From: Nocardia sp. CNY236
GTDB lineage: Bacteria > Actinomycetota > Actinomycetes > Mycobacteriales > Mycobacteriaceae
DNA length: 64,000 nucleotides
Reading direction: 5' to 3'
NCBI RefSeq assembly: GCF_000482385.1
Contig: NZ_KI519395.1
Span: 41,646 to 105,645 of the forward strand
The notes below the pieces were generated by a model. It had not been told where the DNA came from, did no database searches, and saw only the letters and a list, made by a program, of their open reading frames with translations. Positions within the stretch are counted from its first letter, which is position 1. Each line of letters begins with the position of its first letter. Positions 43,088 through 51,109 of the stretch are shown one piece after another. The position numbers and the translations under genes are program-made.

Positions 43088-44013
43088 CGGGTGACCCAGG
43101 TTACAACGGATACTGGACGACCGTGACCGACAGCAGTAATTCCGGTGCCCCACAGGTGGACACCCACGCTTCCGCCACCAGTCGCCGGGCACGACGCAGG
43201 AATCGGTCGTGGCTGCGGGTGACCGGCACGGTGGGTCCACTCGGCATCGCCACGGCGGTGCTGTGGCTGAGCATCATCGTGCTGCTGCCACTGGCCGCAT
43301 TGGCGGTGACCAGTCTCGAGGATGGGTGGAGCGGGTTCTTCGATGCGGTCACCGCGCCCGCTGCGGTGGCCTCGCTGCGGGTGACCGTATTCATCTCGGC
43401 GGTGGTCGCGCTGATCAACGTCGTGATGGGTACGCTCCTGGCCTGGGTGTTGGTCCGCGACGAGTTCGTCGGGAGGGGAATCGTCAATGCGCTCATCGAT
43501 CTGCCGTTCGCGCTACCGACGATCGTGGCCAGCATCGTGCTGCTGTCGTTGTATGGGCCACAGAGTCCGATCGATGTGCAACTGAACGCCACTCAGCCGG
43601 GGGTGATGGTGGCGTTGGCGTTTGTCACCCTGCCCTTCGTCGTGCGATCGGTACAGCCGGTACTGATCGAAGCCGACCGAGAGGTGGAGCAGGCCGCACT
43701 CTCACTCGGCGCGAGCAATTGGACCACCTTCCGTCGAATCGTGCTCCCTGCGCTCACTCCGGCCATCATCAGCGGCGGCGGTCTGGCCTTTGCCCGCGCG
43801 ATCGGTGAATACGGATCGGTCGTACTGATAGGTGGTGCGATTCCGCGCAAGACCGAGGTGGCTTCCCAATACATTCAGAAGCAGATCGAAAGTGACCGGC
43901 TGGTGAACGCGGCGGCAGTGTCGGTGGTGCTCCTGGCGATCTCGTTCACGACATTGGTTGTGCTGCGACTGCTCGCCGAACGTTCCGCGCGGAGGGAGCG
44001 CGCGACCCTATGA
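43084..44013 (+). CDS. cysT: sulfate ABC transporter permease CysT
   Basis: A 309-residue inner-membrane permease with about six helices. The cytoplasmic EAA loop reads E-Q-A-A-L-S-L-G-A-S-N-W-T-T-F-R-R-I, which docks to CysA. ATG 43084 overlaps the upstream stop (ATGA); the ~45 residues before the first helix are hydrophilic and Arg-rich, so a start further in (GTG near 43120) is possible. Pairs with CysW to form the sulfate channel. Confidence 0.92.
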   Translation: MTGDPGYNGYWTTVTDSSNSGAPQVDTHASATSRRARRRNRSWLRVTGTVGPLGIATAVLWLSIIVLLPLAALAVTSLEDGWSGFFDAVTAPAAVASLRVTVFISAVVALINVVMGTLLAWVLVRDEFVGRGIVNALIDLPFALPTIVASIVLLSLYGPQSPIDVQLNATQPGVMVALAFVTLPFVVRSVQPVLIEADREVEQAALSLGASNWTTFRRIVLPALTPAIISGGGLAFARAIGEYGSVVLIGGAIPRKTEVASQYIQKQIESDRLVNAAAVSVVLLAISFTTLVVLRLLAERSARRERATL

Positions 44014-44816
44014 AGCTGTCCTTATCGGCACGTCTTTCGCTTCGAACGGTGGCGCTGGGCTACCTGTTCGCGCTGCTGTTGTTGCCGTTGCTCGTCATTC
44101 TGTGGCGTACCTTCGAGCGGGGAGTGGGTGCGTTCATCGACTCGATCAGTACTCCAGCGGCGATCTCTGCGTTCCAGCTGTCCATGCTCATCGTGGTCGT
44201 CGTCGTTCCGATCAATGTGGTCTTCGGGGTGGTGACGGCCCTCGCCTTGGTCCGTGGGAGGTTCCCCGGCCGTAATCTGGTGCAAGGCGTCGTCGACTTG
44301 CCGTTCGCCACATCACCTGTGGTCGTGGGTGTGGCGTTGATTCTGTTGTGGGGTGCGGGTGGATGGTTCGGTGGGTTGGAGAAACTTGGGCTCCAGGTCA
44401 TCTTCGGACTACCGGGCATGGTGATCGCGACCATCTTCGTGACCCTGCCGTTCGTGGTGCGCGAGGTGGAACCGGTGCTCGTCGAGATCGGCGACGATCA
44501 AGAGCAAGCTGCGGCAACCCTCGGTGCGTCTGCGTGGCAGTCGTTCTGGCGGATCACCCTGCCGGCGATTCGCTGGGGCCTCACCTACGGCGTGGTGCTC
44601 ACCGTCGCCCGCGCCCTCGGTGAATTCGGTGCGGTGATCATGGTGTCGTCCGCACTGCCCGGTGAGTCGTTGACGTTGACGTTGTTGGTGCACGGCCGCT
44701 ACATCAACGACCACAACACCTTCGGTGCCTATAGCGCGGCGACGCTGTTGATGGGCATCGCCCTTCTCACCCTGGTATCGATGACCCTTCTGGAACGTAG
44801 GCGGGACGCCAAGTGA
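44010..44816 (+). CDS. cysW: sulfate ABC transporter permease CysW
   Basis: A 268-residue permease with six helices and the EAA loop E-Q-A-A-A-T-L-G-A-S-A-W-Q-S-F-W. It starts in an ATGA overlap with cysT and ends in a GTGA overlap with cysA, so the whole operon is translationally coupled. Forms the membrane heterodimer with CysT. Confidence 0.93.
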   Translation: MKLSLSARLSLRTVALGYLFALLLLPLLVILWRTFERGVGAFIDSISTPAAISAFQLSMLIVVVVVPINVVFGVVTALALVRGRFPGRNLVQGVVDLPFATSPVVVGVALILLWGAGGWFGGLEKLGLQVIFGLPGMVIATIFVTLPFVVREVEPVLVEIGDDQEQAAATLGASAWQSFWRITLPAIRWGLTYGVVLTVARALGEFGAVIMVSSALPGESLTLTLLVHGRYINDHNTFGAYSAATLLMGIALLTLVSMTLLERRRDAK

Positions 44817-45808
44817 TCACTGTGACCAACGCGAAGAAGAACTACGGTTCGTTCGCTGCTCTCGATGACGTGAGCATCGACATCCCATCCGGTGAACTGA
44901 CCGCGTTGCTCGGTCCTTCCGGTTCTGGCAAGTCGACGCTGTTGCGCTCCATTGCCGGCCTCGAGTCGCTGGACACCGGCGTGGTCACCATCGCAGGGCG
45001 CGACGTGACCCGGGTGCCGCCGCAGAAGCGCGGCATAGGTTTCGTGTTCCAGCATTACGCCGCCTTCAAGCACATGACGGTTCGGGACAATGTGGCATTC
45101 GGGCTCGAGATCCGTAAGCGCCCCAAGAGCGAGGTCGCCCGTCGCGTCGACGAACTACTACACATCGTCGGGCTGGATGGCTTCCAACATCGATATCCGG
45201 CGCAGTTGTCCGGCGGTCAGCGCCAGCGCATGGCGCTCGCTCGCGCGCTCGCCGTCGATCCGCAGGTGTTGTTGTTGGACGAACCATTCGGTGCGCTGGA
45301 CGCCAAGGTCCGGGCGGACTTGCGTACGTGGTTGCGCCGTCTCCACGAAGAGGTTCACGTGACCACCGTGCTGGTCACCCACGATCAAGAGGAGGCGCTC
45401 GACGTCGCCGACCGGATCGCAGTGATGAACAGCGGACACATCGAGCAGATCGGTACCCCCGAGGATGTGTACGACCGGCCGGCGAACGAGTTCGTCATGT
45501 CGTTTCTCGGTGCGGTGGCCCGGCTCAACGGGCATTTGGTGCGCCCGCACGACATTCGCGTCGGTCGGGATCCGAGCATGACCTTCGCCGAGGACGAAGG
45601 AACCGCGAAGTTGGCGGGTGTCACCCGGGCGTCGGTGGAGCGAGTCGTACCGCTCGGTTTCGAGGTCCGGGTGGAGTTGCGCAACGCCGCGACCGGTGAT
45701 CTGTTCACCGCGCAAGTCACGCGAGGTGATGCCGAGGCGCTGCGCCTTTCCGACGGTGAAACGGTGTACGTCCGCGCCACGCGTATTCCGGAACTGCCTG
45801 CACAGTAA
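44813..45808 (+). CDS. cysA: sulfate ABC transporter ATP-binding protein CysA
   Basis: A 331-residue ATPase energising sulfate import. Walker A G-P-S-G-S-G-K-S-T is at 34-42, the signature L-S-G-G-Q-R-Q-R follows, then Walker B L-L-L-D-E-P and the switch histidine in V-T-H-D-Q. A C-terminal TOBE-like regulatory domain completes the CysA architecture. It is the last gene of the transporter operon; the conserved synteny with mycobacteria breaks directly after its stop, where the diiron oxygenase array begins. Confidence 0.95.
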   Translation: MITVTNAKKNYGSFAALDDVSIDIPSGELTALLGPSGSGKSTLLRSIAGLESLDTGVVTIAGRDVTRVPPQKRGIGFVFQHYAAFKHMTVRDNVAFGLEIRKRPKSEVARRVDELLHIVGLDGFQHRYPAQLSGGQRQRMALARALAVDPQVLLLDEPFGALDAKVRADLRTWLRRLHEEVHVTTVLVTHDQEEALDVADRIAVMNSGHIEQIGTPEDVYDRPANEFVMSFLGAVARLNGHLVRPHDIRVGRDPSMTFAEDEGTAKLAGVTRASVERVVPLGFEVRVELRNAATGDLFTAQVTRGDAEALRLSDGETVYVRATRIPELPAQ

Positions 45809-45937
45809 ATGTTGCGAGCTCCCGCACGGCTCGGGTGCCGCAGCGTTCGCGAGGGACGTGTCACCGCTGGCATCAGCATAGGAAATGTCGGTTCGTCCTC
45901 GAGGTGGTTTCGTCCGAATGCACAGGGCGCGTCGGCG

Positions 45938-46000
45938 GTGTACCTTGGCGACATTGGTGTGACTCGCAGATATATCAAAGTGTGGCGCGCGAGAGGCGGT
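45938..46000 (+). promoter_or_regulatory. conserved upstream block of AurF paralogue A
   Basis: About 63 bp that align with 47057-47118 upstream of paralogue B with a single gap and roughly three quarters identical bases, ending in the shared ribosome-site segment CGCGAGAGGCGGT. Elements GGTGTA near the left end and TGTGACTCG / AGATA in the middle recur. The same GGTGTA-CCTG ... TGTAAC pattern appears upstream of paralogue D (50043-50070). Confidence 0.55.
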
Positions 46001-46006
46001 GGTGTG

Positions 46007-47017
46007 ATGCACGCAGTCGGGCCGAAGTCGGTCGACATCGATGCCGATGTCGATGCCGATGGCGATGAGGCTCGGGAGTATGTCGAGAATGTTCGGTTGC
46101 TCTCCGAGGGATCGGTGCGCCGGAGTTTCGATCCGTACACGGATATCGACTGGGACAATCCCGAGTTTGCGGTCGAGGCCAACGAAGAGGGGTGGATTCT
46201 TCCCGCTGCGAGTGATGTGATGGCCCGCCACCCGTGGTATCAAGGGCTGCCGACCGAGAAGAAGATCGCGATCGGTAAATACCGGACCGCCAACATGTGC
46301 AAGGTCGCACTGCAGAACGAGTGTGTGTTGATCAGTGGTATGGCTGTGTTCAACTTCGGTCTGCCGGTTGGTTCACCGGAGTTCGAGTATTGCACTCACG
46401 AGATGATCGAGGAACACAATCATAATTTGATGTTCGCGGAGCTGATCAAGCGAATCGGTCCGGCGGAGCCGGGGCCGATGTGGCTGAGGAGGGGCAGGAC
46501 AGCGGGTGCGTTGGCTGCCGCGCTGGCTCCGAACCTCTTCTTCATGATCGTTCAGGTGGTCGAGGATGTTCCCGACTGCATGCAGAAGATGATCTTGCGT
46601 GCCGGGGACCAAGTGCACCCGCTCCTGCGCAACGTGATTTCCATTCATGTCGCAGAGGAGTCGCGCCATATCTCCTTCACGCGCGAGTTTCTGAAGAAAA
46701 ATGTACCCCCGAAGAACCCGCTGTCCAAGTTCGTGCTGTCGATGGCCTTTCCGCTCATCATCCGGATGAGTAGTCGGGTTCTCTTGCTTCCGTCGATGCG
46801 GTTCTATCGGAAATTCGATGTGCCGAAGGATGTCCAGCGGCAGATGTACGGTACCCCGGAGGCGGCGCAGTATCTGAGTGAGTTCTTCACGGATTCACGC
46901 ACATTGGCTCATGAGATAGGTCTGATGAACCCGGTCGCCAAGGCGCTGTGGAAGATGCTTCGGATCGACGGCGGCAGGTCCAGATTTCGGTCGGAGCCAC
47001 TGCGTCGAGCACGGTGA
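46007..47017 (+). CDS. AurF-type diiron oxygenase, paralogue A
   Basis: A 336-residue protein of the AurF/CmlI N-oxygenase family, cytosolic diiron enzymes that oxidise amines with O2. All seven ligands known from AurF are present: Glu in Q-N-E-C-V-L, E-x-x-H in I-E-E-H-N-H, Glu in the V-V-E-D-V-P helix, and H-x3-E-x2-H in I-H-V-A-E-E-S-R-H. The ATG (46007) or overlapping GTG 46004 follows GAGAGG. The N-terminus carries a short run of Asp-Val/Ala-Asp repeats. First member of the array; substrate unknown, and fatty-acyl or aromatic oxidation is as possible as N-oxygenation. Confidence 0.8.
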   Translation: MHAVGPKSVDIDADVDADGDEAREYVENVRLLSEGSVRRSFDPYTDIDWDNPEFAVEANEEGWILPAASDVMARHPWYQGLPTEKKIAIGKYRTANMCKVALQNECVLISGMAVFNFGLPVGSPEFEYCTHEMIEEHNHNLMFAELIKRIGPAEPGPMWLRRGRTAGALAAALAPNLFFMIVQVVEDVPDCMQKMILRAGDQVHPLLRNVISIHVAEESRHISFTREFLKKNVPPKNPLSKFVLSMAFPLIIRMSSRVLLLPSMRFYRKFDVPKDVQRQMYGTPEAAQYLSEFFTDSRTLAHEIGLMNPVAKALWKMLRIDGGRSRFRSEPLRRAR

Positions 47018-47056
47018 CTCGGGTCCTCGGTGTCGCCTCGTCGGCGTCGTGGACCG

Positions 47057-47118
47057 GTGTAGCCTGCCAATATTGTGTAACTCGAAGATACAGCAAAATG
47101 TGAATCGCGAGAGGCGGT
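47057..47118 (+). promoter_or_regulatory. conserved upstream block of AurF paralogue B
   Basis: Partner of the block at 45938-46000: GGTGTAGCCTG, then TGTGTAACTCG, AGATA and finally the shared CGCGAGAGGCGGT ribosome-site segment directly before the start. Conservation beyond the ribosome site suggests a duplicated promoter rather than translation signals only. Confidence 0.55.
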
Positions 47119-47125
47119 ACTGGTG

Positions 47126-48115
47126 ATGGAAGCTGTCGGGCCTGCTGATGCGGTCGGTGCCGATGTCGCCACGGCGCTGGACTATGCCGAGAACGTGCGG
47201 TTGCTTTCCGAGGGGGCGATGCGGAGGCATTTCGACCCCTACGGAGACATCGACTGGGACAACCCGGAGTATGCCGTCGGCGCCAATGAAGAAGGGTGGA
47301 TTCTACCTATCTCCGATTCGATGGCCCGTCACCCTTGGTACCAACAGTTGCCCGTCGAGCAGCAGATCGCGATCGGCAAGTATCGGCTGGCCAGCATTTG
47401 TCGGGTCGCGCTGCAGAACGAGTGTGTGCTGATCAGCGGACTGGCCGTCTACAACTTCGGTCTGCCGGACGGCTCGCCGGAGTTCGAGCACTGCACTCAC
47501 GAGATGATCGAGGAACACAACCACAATCTGATGTTCTCGCAGTTGATCAGTCGAATCGGTTCGGCGGACTCGGGGCCGTGGTGGCTACAGTGGCTCAAGA
47601 CTTCGGGTGCTCTGACCGCGGCGATGGCTCCCAACCTTTTCTTCATGATCGCGATATCCGGCGAAGAGCCCGGAGACAGCATGCAGCGGATGATCTTGCG
47701 CGCGGACAGGGCGCACCCGTTGTTGCGCAGCGTGATGGCCATTCATGTCGCCGAAGAGTCTCGGCATATCTCTTTCGCACGGGAATTCCTCAAGAACCGT
47801 GTGCCCAAAGTGAATCCGGTGCACAGATTCGTCTTGTCGTTGGCTTTTCCGATCGTCATGCGAGCGGGCGGCTACAGTCTCTTGTTGCCGTCGCGGCAGT
47901 TCTATCGGAAATTCGATGTACCGAAGAAGGTGCGCAAGGAGGTGTTCTACACCGCCGAGGCGGCCCAATACACGAGCGAATTCTTCAACGATTCGCGTAC
48001 CCTGGCCTACGAGATCGGTGTGATGAACCCGGTCGCCAAGGCGCTGTGGAAGATGTTGCGGATCGACGGCGGCCGGTCCAGATTTCGGTCGGAACCGGTA
48101 CGTCACGCGAGTTGA
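47126..48115 (+). CDS. AurF-type diiron oxygenase, paralogue B
   Basis: 329 residues, the closest relative of paralogue A in the array (shared F-D-P-Y-x-D-I-D-W-D-N-P, A-L-Q-N-E-C-V-L-I-S-G, C-terminal K-M-L-R-I-D-G-G-R-S-R-F-R-S-E-P). Diiron ligands are complete: E in Q-N-E-C, E-x-x-H in E-E-H-N-H, E in S-G-E-E-P, and H-x3-E-x2-H in I-H-V-A-E-E-S-R-H. ATG 47126 follows the GAGAGG site; the in-frame GTG one codon earlier is equivalent. Clearly a recent duplicate of A together with its promoter. Confidence 0.8.
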   Translation: MEAVGPADAVGADVATALDYAENVRLLSEGAMRRHFDPYGDIDWDNPEYAVGANEEGWILPISDSMARHPWYQQLPVEQQIAIGKYRLASICRVALQNECVLISGLAVYNFGLPDGSPEFEHCTHEMIEEHNHNLMFSQLISRIGSADSGPWWLQWLKTSGALTAAMAPNLFFMIAISGEEPGDSMQRMILRADRAHPLLRSVMAIHVAEESRHISFAREFLKNRVPKVNPVHRFVLSLAFPIVMRAGGYSLLLPSRQFYRKFDVPKKVRKEVFYTAEAAQYTSEFFNDSRTLAYEIGVMNPVAKALWKMLRIDGGRSRFRSEPVRHAS

Positions 48116-48124
48116 CCCTTGGTC

Positions 48125-48154
48125 GGAGTAGCTACCCGTGGTGGGAGTAGCTAC
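48125..48154. repeat. two direct repeats GGAGTAGCTAC, 19 bp apart
   Basis: GGAGTAGCTAC occurs at 48125-48135 and 48144-48154, each containing the palindrome GTAGCTAC. The pair lies between paralogue B and the decayed copy C. It could be an operator with two binding sites or a scar of the deletion that removed most of copy C. Confidence 0.5.
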
Positions 48155-48201
48155 TCTTGGGAGTCGATCGATCGTGCAGACGTGATCGGGTGCAGGCGGT
48201 G

Positions 48202-48719
48202 ATGGTGATGCCCGAAGGTGCCTCACGGATGGTCGATACCTTCTTCATGATCGTGATCTCCGCCGAGGAGCCGGGCGACTATATGCAGAGGGTGATCCTG
48301 CGTGCGGGCGAACAGGTGCACCCGCTCGTGGGTCGCATAATGGCCATCCACGTAGCAGAAGAGTCACGGCACATTTCGTTCGCTCACGACTCCTGAGAAA
48401 CCGTGTACCCCATATGAATCCGGTACGCCGATTCGTGCTGTCGTTGGCGATGCCGCTGTTGATGCGAGTGAACGGCGATGCCATTCTGATTCCGTCGCGC
48501 CAGTTCTTCGAGAAGTTCGATGTACCGAAGGACGTTCGCAAGCAGGCGTACTACAGCGCCGACGCAGCGCGGTATGTGAGTGAATTCTCCAATGACGCAC
48601 GAGCCCTGGCCCATGAGATCGGCTTGATGAACCCCGTGTCCAAGCTCGTCTGGAAGATGGCCCGGCTCGACGGTCGCGTGTCCCTATATCGATCGGAGCC
48701 GCGGCGCGAGGCGAGGTAG
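48202..48719 (+). pseudogene. decayed AurF-type paralogue C (internal deletion and frameshift)
   Basis: A remnant of the same family. A leader and ATG resembling those of the intact copies are followed after only ~12 codons by sequence matching the second half of paralogue B from F-F-M-I-V-I-S-A-E-E-P onward; the first ~170 residues, with three of the diiron ligands, are missing. A one-base deletion right after H-I-S-F-A-H creates a stop near 48395, and the remainder (48414-48719, M-N-P-V-R-R-F-V-L-S to the usual C-terminus) continues in another frame. Not functional as a diiron enzyme. Third-position composition is still coding-like, so decay is recent. Confidence 0.8.
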
Positions 48720-48873
48720 ACATCGCTGATGGGCGACCGCAGTCCATCGGTCCACAGCCGACCATCGAGGCGGGGTGCGGACATTTGGTTGTCCTGCCTT
48801 GGCACGGCCATCGCGGAGTGGTTGCCTGGACGTCGTTCGAAGCACATCGGCACGGCGATCAGGGGCGATTGCG

Positions 48874-49947
48874 ATGGCGGTTGGGCTCGGTTTGAGTATC
48901 GGCACGGCGAACACGGTTTCCGTTCGCGCGGAGGTGGGTTCGGTGAACGTGCCACCGGCGTCGCCGACATCGCAGTGTCCACCGACGATCATGCGTCGGA
49001 CCACACTCGCCTTCGACAGCACGGGAGCGGCTGTGGTCGGCGCGATACCTCGGCATGGCCGGATGGTCACGGACTTCGCGGACCTGACCCGCCGATCGGA
49101 CAACCGCGTGCGGATAGGGAATCGGGCGGTGGAGGCGCCGGAGCTTGTCGCCAGGGTTGCCGAGTGTCTGGTCGGCGAGATGCTGAGCGATCCTCGGGCA
49201 CGCGATCCTCGGGCGCTGGGCGCGGACGTCGGTATCGCGCTGAGCTACCCGGCACACTATGCCGATGAGCACGTCGATGCACTGGCTGCGGCGCTCGATG
49301 GCATCGGGCTCGATCGAGTCGTCCTGATCCCGGAACCTGTAGCGGCGGCGCTGTGGCTGGAAGCAGCTCGCGGGCCATTGCGCCCAGGATTGATCTTGGT
49401 CTACGACCTCGGCGCCGGTCTGAATGTCACCATGGTCCGCGTCGCCGCAGGGCGTGTACAGGAGGCGATTGTGGGAGTGCCCTTGTATTCTTCGCAATTC
49501 GGCGGGCGTGTGTTGGACGCGACGCTCGCCGAACACGCCCTGCGTGGCGCGCCGGTATTGTCGGAATCGGATGGCGCGTCGGTCATCGACGCACTGCGGG
49601 GCCGTCACGTGCGTGCATCGCTCGATCTCGTATACCGCTGCTCGCAGCTCGCTGGTCTCAGCGTGACGGACATCGACTGTGTGCTCGTGGTCGGTGGTGC
49701 GGCACAGCCCGCGGTTGTAGCCCAGGTCCTTGCGGACGAATTGGCCAAGCCTACATTCATTGCGCAGAACCCCGAACGGACGATTGCTGGAGGCGCCGCG
49801 CTCGCCGGCCGCCGAGCAGCGGCTACCGCGGCGCTGGTCGGACGCCGCCAATATCAGCAATACCATGCCGGTGTGCGTGCGTCCACGCGTGCTCTGGCAT
49901 TGTCGCGCCGGGCCAAGCGTCGAGTGTCCAGAGCTGGAGGCGTGTGA
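48874..49947 (+). CDS. Hsp70-like actin-fold ATPase without substrate-binding domain
   Basis: A 357-residue protein matching only the nucleotide-binding domain of Hsp70/DnaK: phosphate-1 loop L-S-I-G-T-A-N-T near residue 7, I-P-E-P-V-A-A-A-L, phosphate-2 loop V-Y-D-L-G-A-G-L, and adenosine motif V-L-V-V-G-G-A-A. The peptide-binding beta-sandwich and lid are absent; a basic Arg/Ala tail follows instead. ATG 48874 has an AGGGG site and starts right at the fold. It lies inside the oxygenase array, so it might help mature or assemble the diiron proteins, but this is context-based inference. Confidence 0.72.
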   Translation: MAVGLGLSIGTANTVSVRAEVGSVNVPPASPTSQCPPTIMRRTTLAFDSTGAAVVGAIPRHGRMVTDFADLTRRSDNRVRIGNRAVEAPELVARVAECLVGEMLSDPRARDPRALGADVGIALSYPAHYADEHVDALAAALDGIGLDRVVLIPEPVAAALWLEAARGPLRPGLILVYDLGAGLNVTMVRVAAGRVQEAIVGVPLYSSQFGGRVLDATLAEHALRGAPVLSESDGASVIDALRGRHVRASLDLVYRCSQLAGLSVTDIDCVLVVGGAAQPAVVAQVLADELAKPTFIAQNPERTIAGGAALAGRRAAATAALVGRRQYQQYHAGVRASTRALALSRRAKRRVSRAGGV

Positions 49948-50042
49948 CTGCGGAACGTGCGTGACACACCGTTGGTGCGCGTGATGAGGGCGCGCACCGA
50001 CGGATAGTGTCGGCAATCGTTTGGTTGACGCGACTCACCATC

Positions 50043-50070
50043 GGTGTAACCTGAGCCTATTAATGTAACC
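50043..50070 (+). promoter_or_regulatory. upstream element of AurF paralogue D resembling A and B
   Basis: GGTGTAACCTG followed by a TATT-A-TGTAAC segment, the same order and near-same spacing as in the blocks upstream of paralogues A and B. A shorter match, GATGTAACCATGA, lies before paralogue E at about 52788-52800. Confidence 0.4.
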
Positions 50071-50104
50071 ACCAGGCACGGTAACTCGATTCAGGAGGGT
50101 GGCG

Positions 50105-51100
50105 ATGGCCAGATTTCGGGTCGCTTCTCAGACGGTCGACTCCGATCCAGCAACGACGCACGAGTATGTCGAGAAAGTGCGGATGCTTTCCGCAGCGTCG
50201 GTGCGCAAGTATTTCGATCCGTTCATCGATATCGACTGGGACAGCCCGGAGCTCGCGGTCGACGCCAATGTAGAAGGGTGGATTCTCCCAGACGACGATA
50301 CGGTGGGTCGCCACCCCTGGTACAAGGCACTCCCGGTCGAGAAGAAGATCGAGATCGGTAAGTATCGGAATGCGCAAATGGCCAAAGTCGGGGTGGAAAT
50401 GGAGAACTTGATGATCAGTGGCGTGGCCATGCGCAATTTCAGTTTGCCCAATTGTTCGCCGGAGTTCGAATTCTCCAGCTACGAGATGATCGAAGAGCAC
50501 AAGCACAATTTGATGTTCATGGAGTTGATCCGTCGAATCGGGTTGGACGTGCCGGGCTCGAAGGGATTGCGCAGCTGGCGGCTCCTCGGTGCAGTGAGCG
50601 GAGCTTTTTTCCCCGACGTGTTGTTCATGATCGTTTTGTCCGGGGAGGAGCCGCTCGACCGCCTCCAGCGGATGACCGTACGTGCAGGCGACAAGATGCA
50701 CCCGCTGGCTCGCGCCGTGGCTTCGCTGCACATCCAGGAGGAGGCGCGGCATCAGTCCTTCGCACACGAACTGTTGAGGGATCGTGTGCCCCGGATGAAC
50801 ACGGCATACAGGTTTATACTGTCGATGTTCTATCCGGTGTTGATCCGCTTGATTTCCCAAAACTGCTTGATTCCGCCCGAAGATTTCTTCAGAGAATTCG
50901 GCGTACCGAAGAAGGTCCGTAACGAGATGTTCTATTCCGACGACGCTCTGCGGACCGCATCCGAATACTTCACGGATTCGCGCTCCTTGGCGCATGAGTT
51001 CGGTTTGATGAACCCGGTTGCCAAGTCGGTGTGGAAGATGTTGCGGATGGATGGCGGCGCGTCCCGATTTCAGTCGGAGCCCGTGCGCGTAGCGAGTTAG
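50105..51100 (+). CDS. AurF-type diiron oxygenase, paralogue D
   Basis: 331 residues. Ligands: E in V-E-M-E-N-L-M, E-x-x-H in I-E-E-H-K-H, E in S-G-E-E-P, and H-x3-E-x2-H in L-H-I-Q-E-E-A-R-H. It differs from A and B in the first-shell neighbourhood (N-L-M instead of C-V-L; E-F-S-S-Y-E instead of E-Y-C-T-H-E), so it may act on another substrate. ATG 50105 has the best ribosome site of the array (GGAGGG). The FprB-like reductase begins 9 bp after its stop, making these two an operon. Confidence 0.8.
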   Translation: MARFRVASQTVDSDPATTHEYVEKVRMLSAASVRKYFDPFIDIDWDSPELAVDANVEGWILPDDDTVGRHPWYKALPVEKKIEIGKYRNAQMAKVGVEMENLMISGVAMRNFSLPNCSPEFEFSSYEMIEEHKHNLMFMELIRRIGLDVPGSKGLRSWRLLGAVSGAFFPDVLFMIVLSGEEPLDRLQRMTVRAGDKMHPLARAVASLHIQEEARHQSFAHELLRDRVPRMNTAYRFILSMFYPVLIRLISQNCLIPPEDFFREFGVPKKVRNEMFYSDDALRTASEYFTDSRSLAHEFGLMNPVAKSVWKMLRMDGGASRFQSEPVRVAS

Positions 51101-51109
51101 GTTCGACGA

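Noticed and set aside
41696..43240. Long minus-strand frame opposite the sulfate-binding protein
   Set aside because: The plus strand encodes a lipoprotein with lipobox and ABC partners in overlapping order; the antisense frame has no features.
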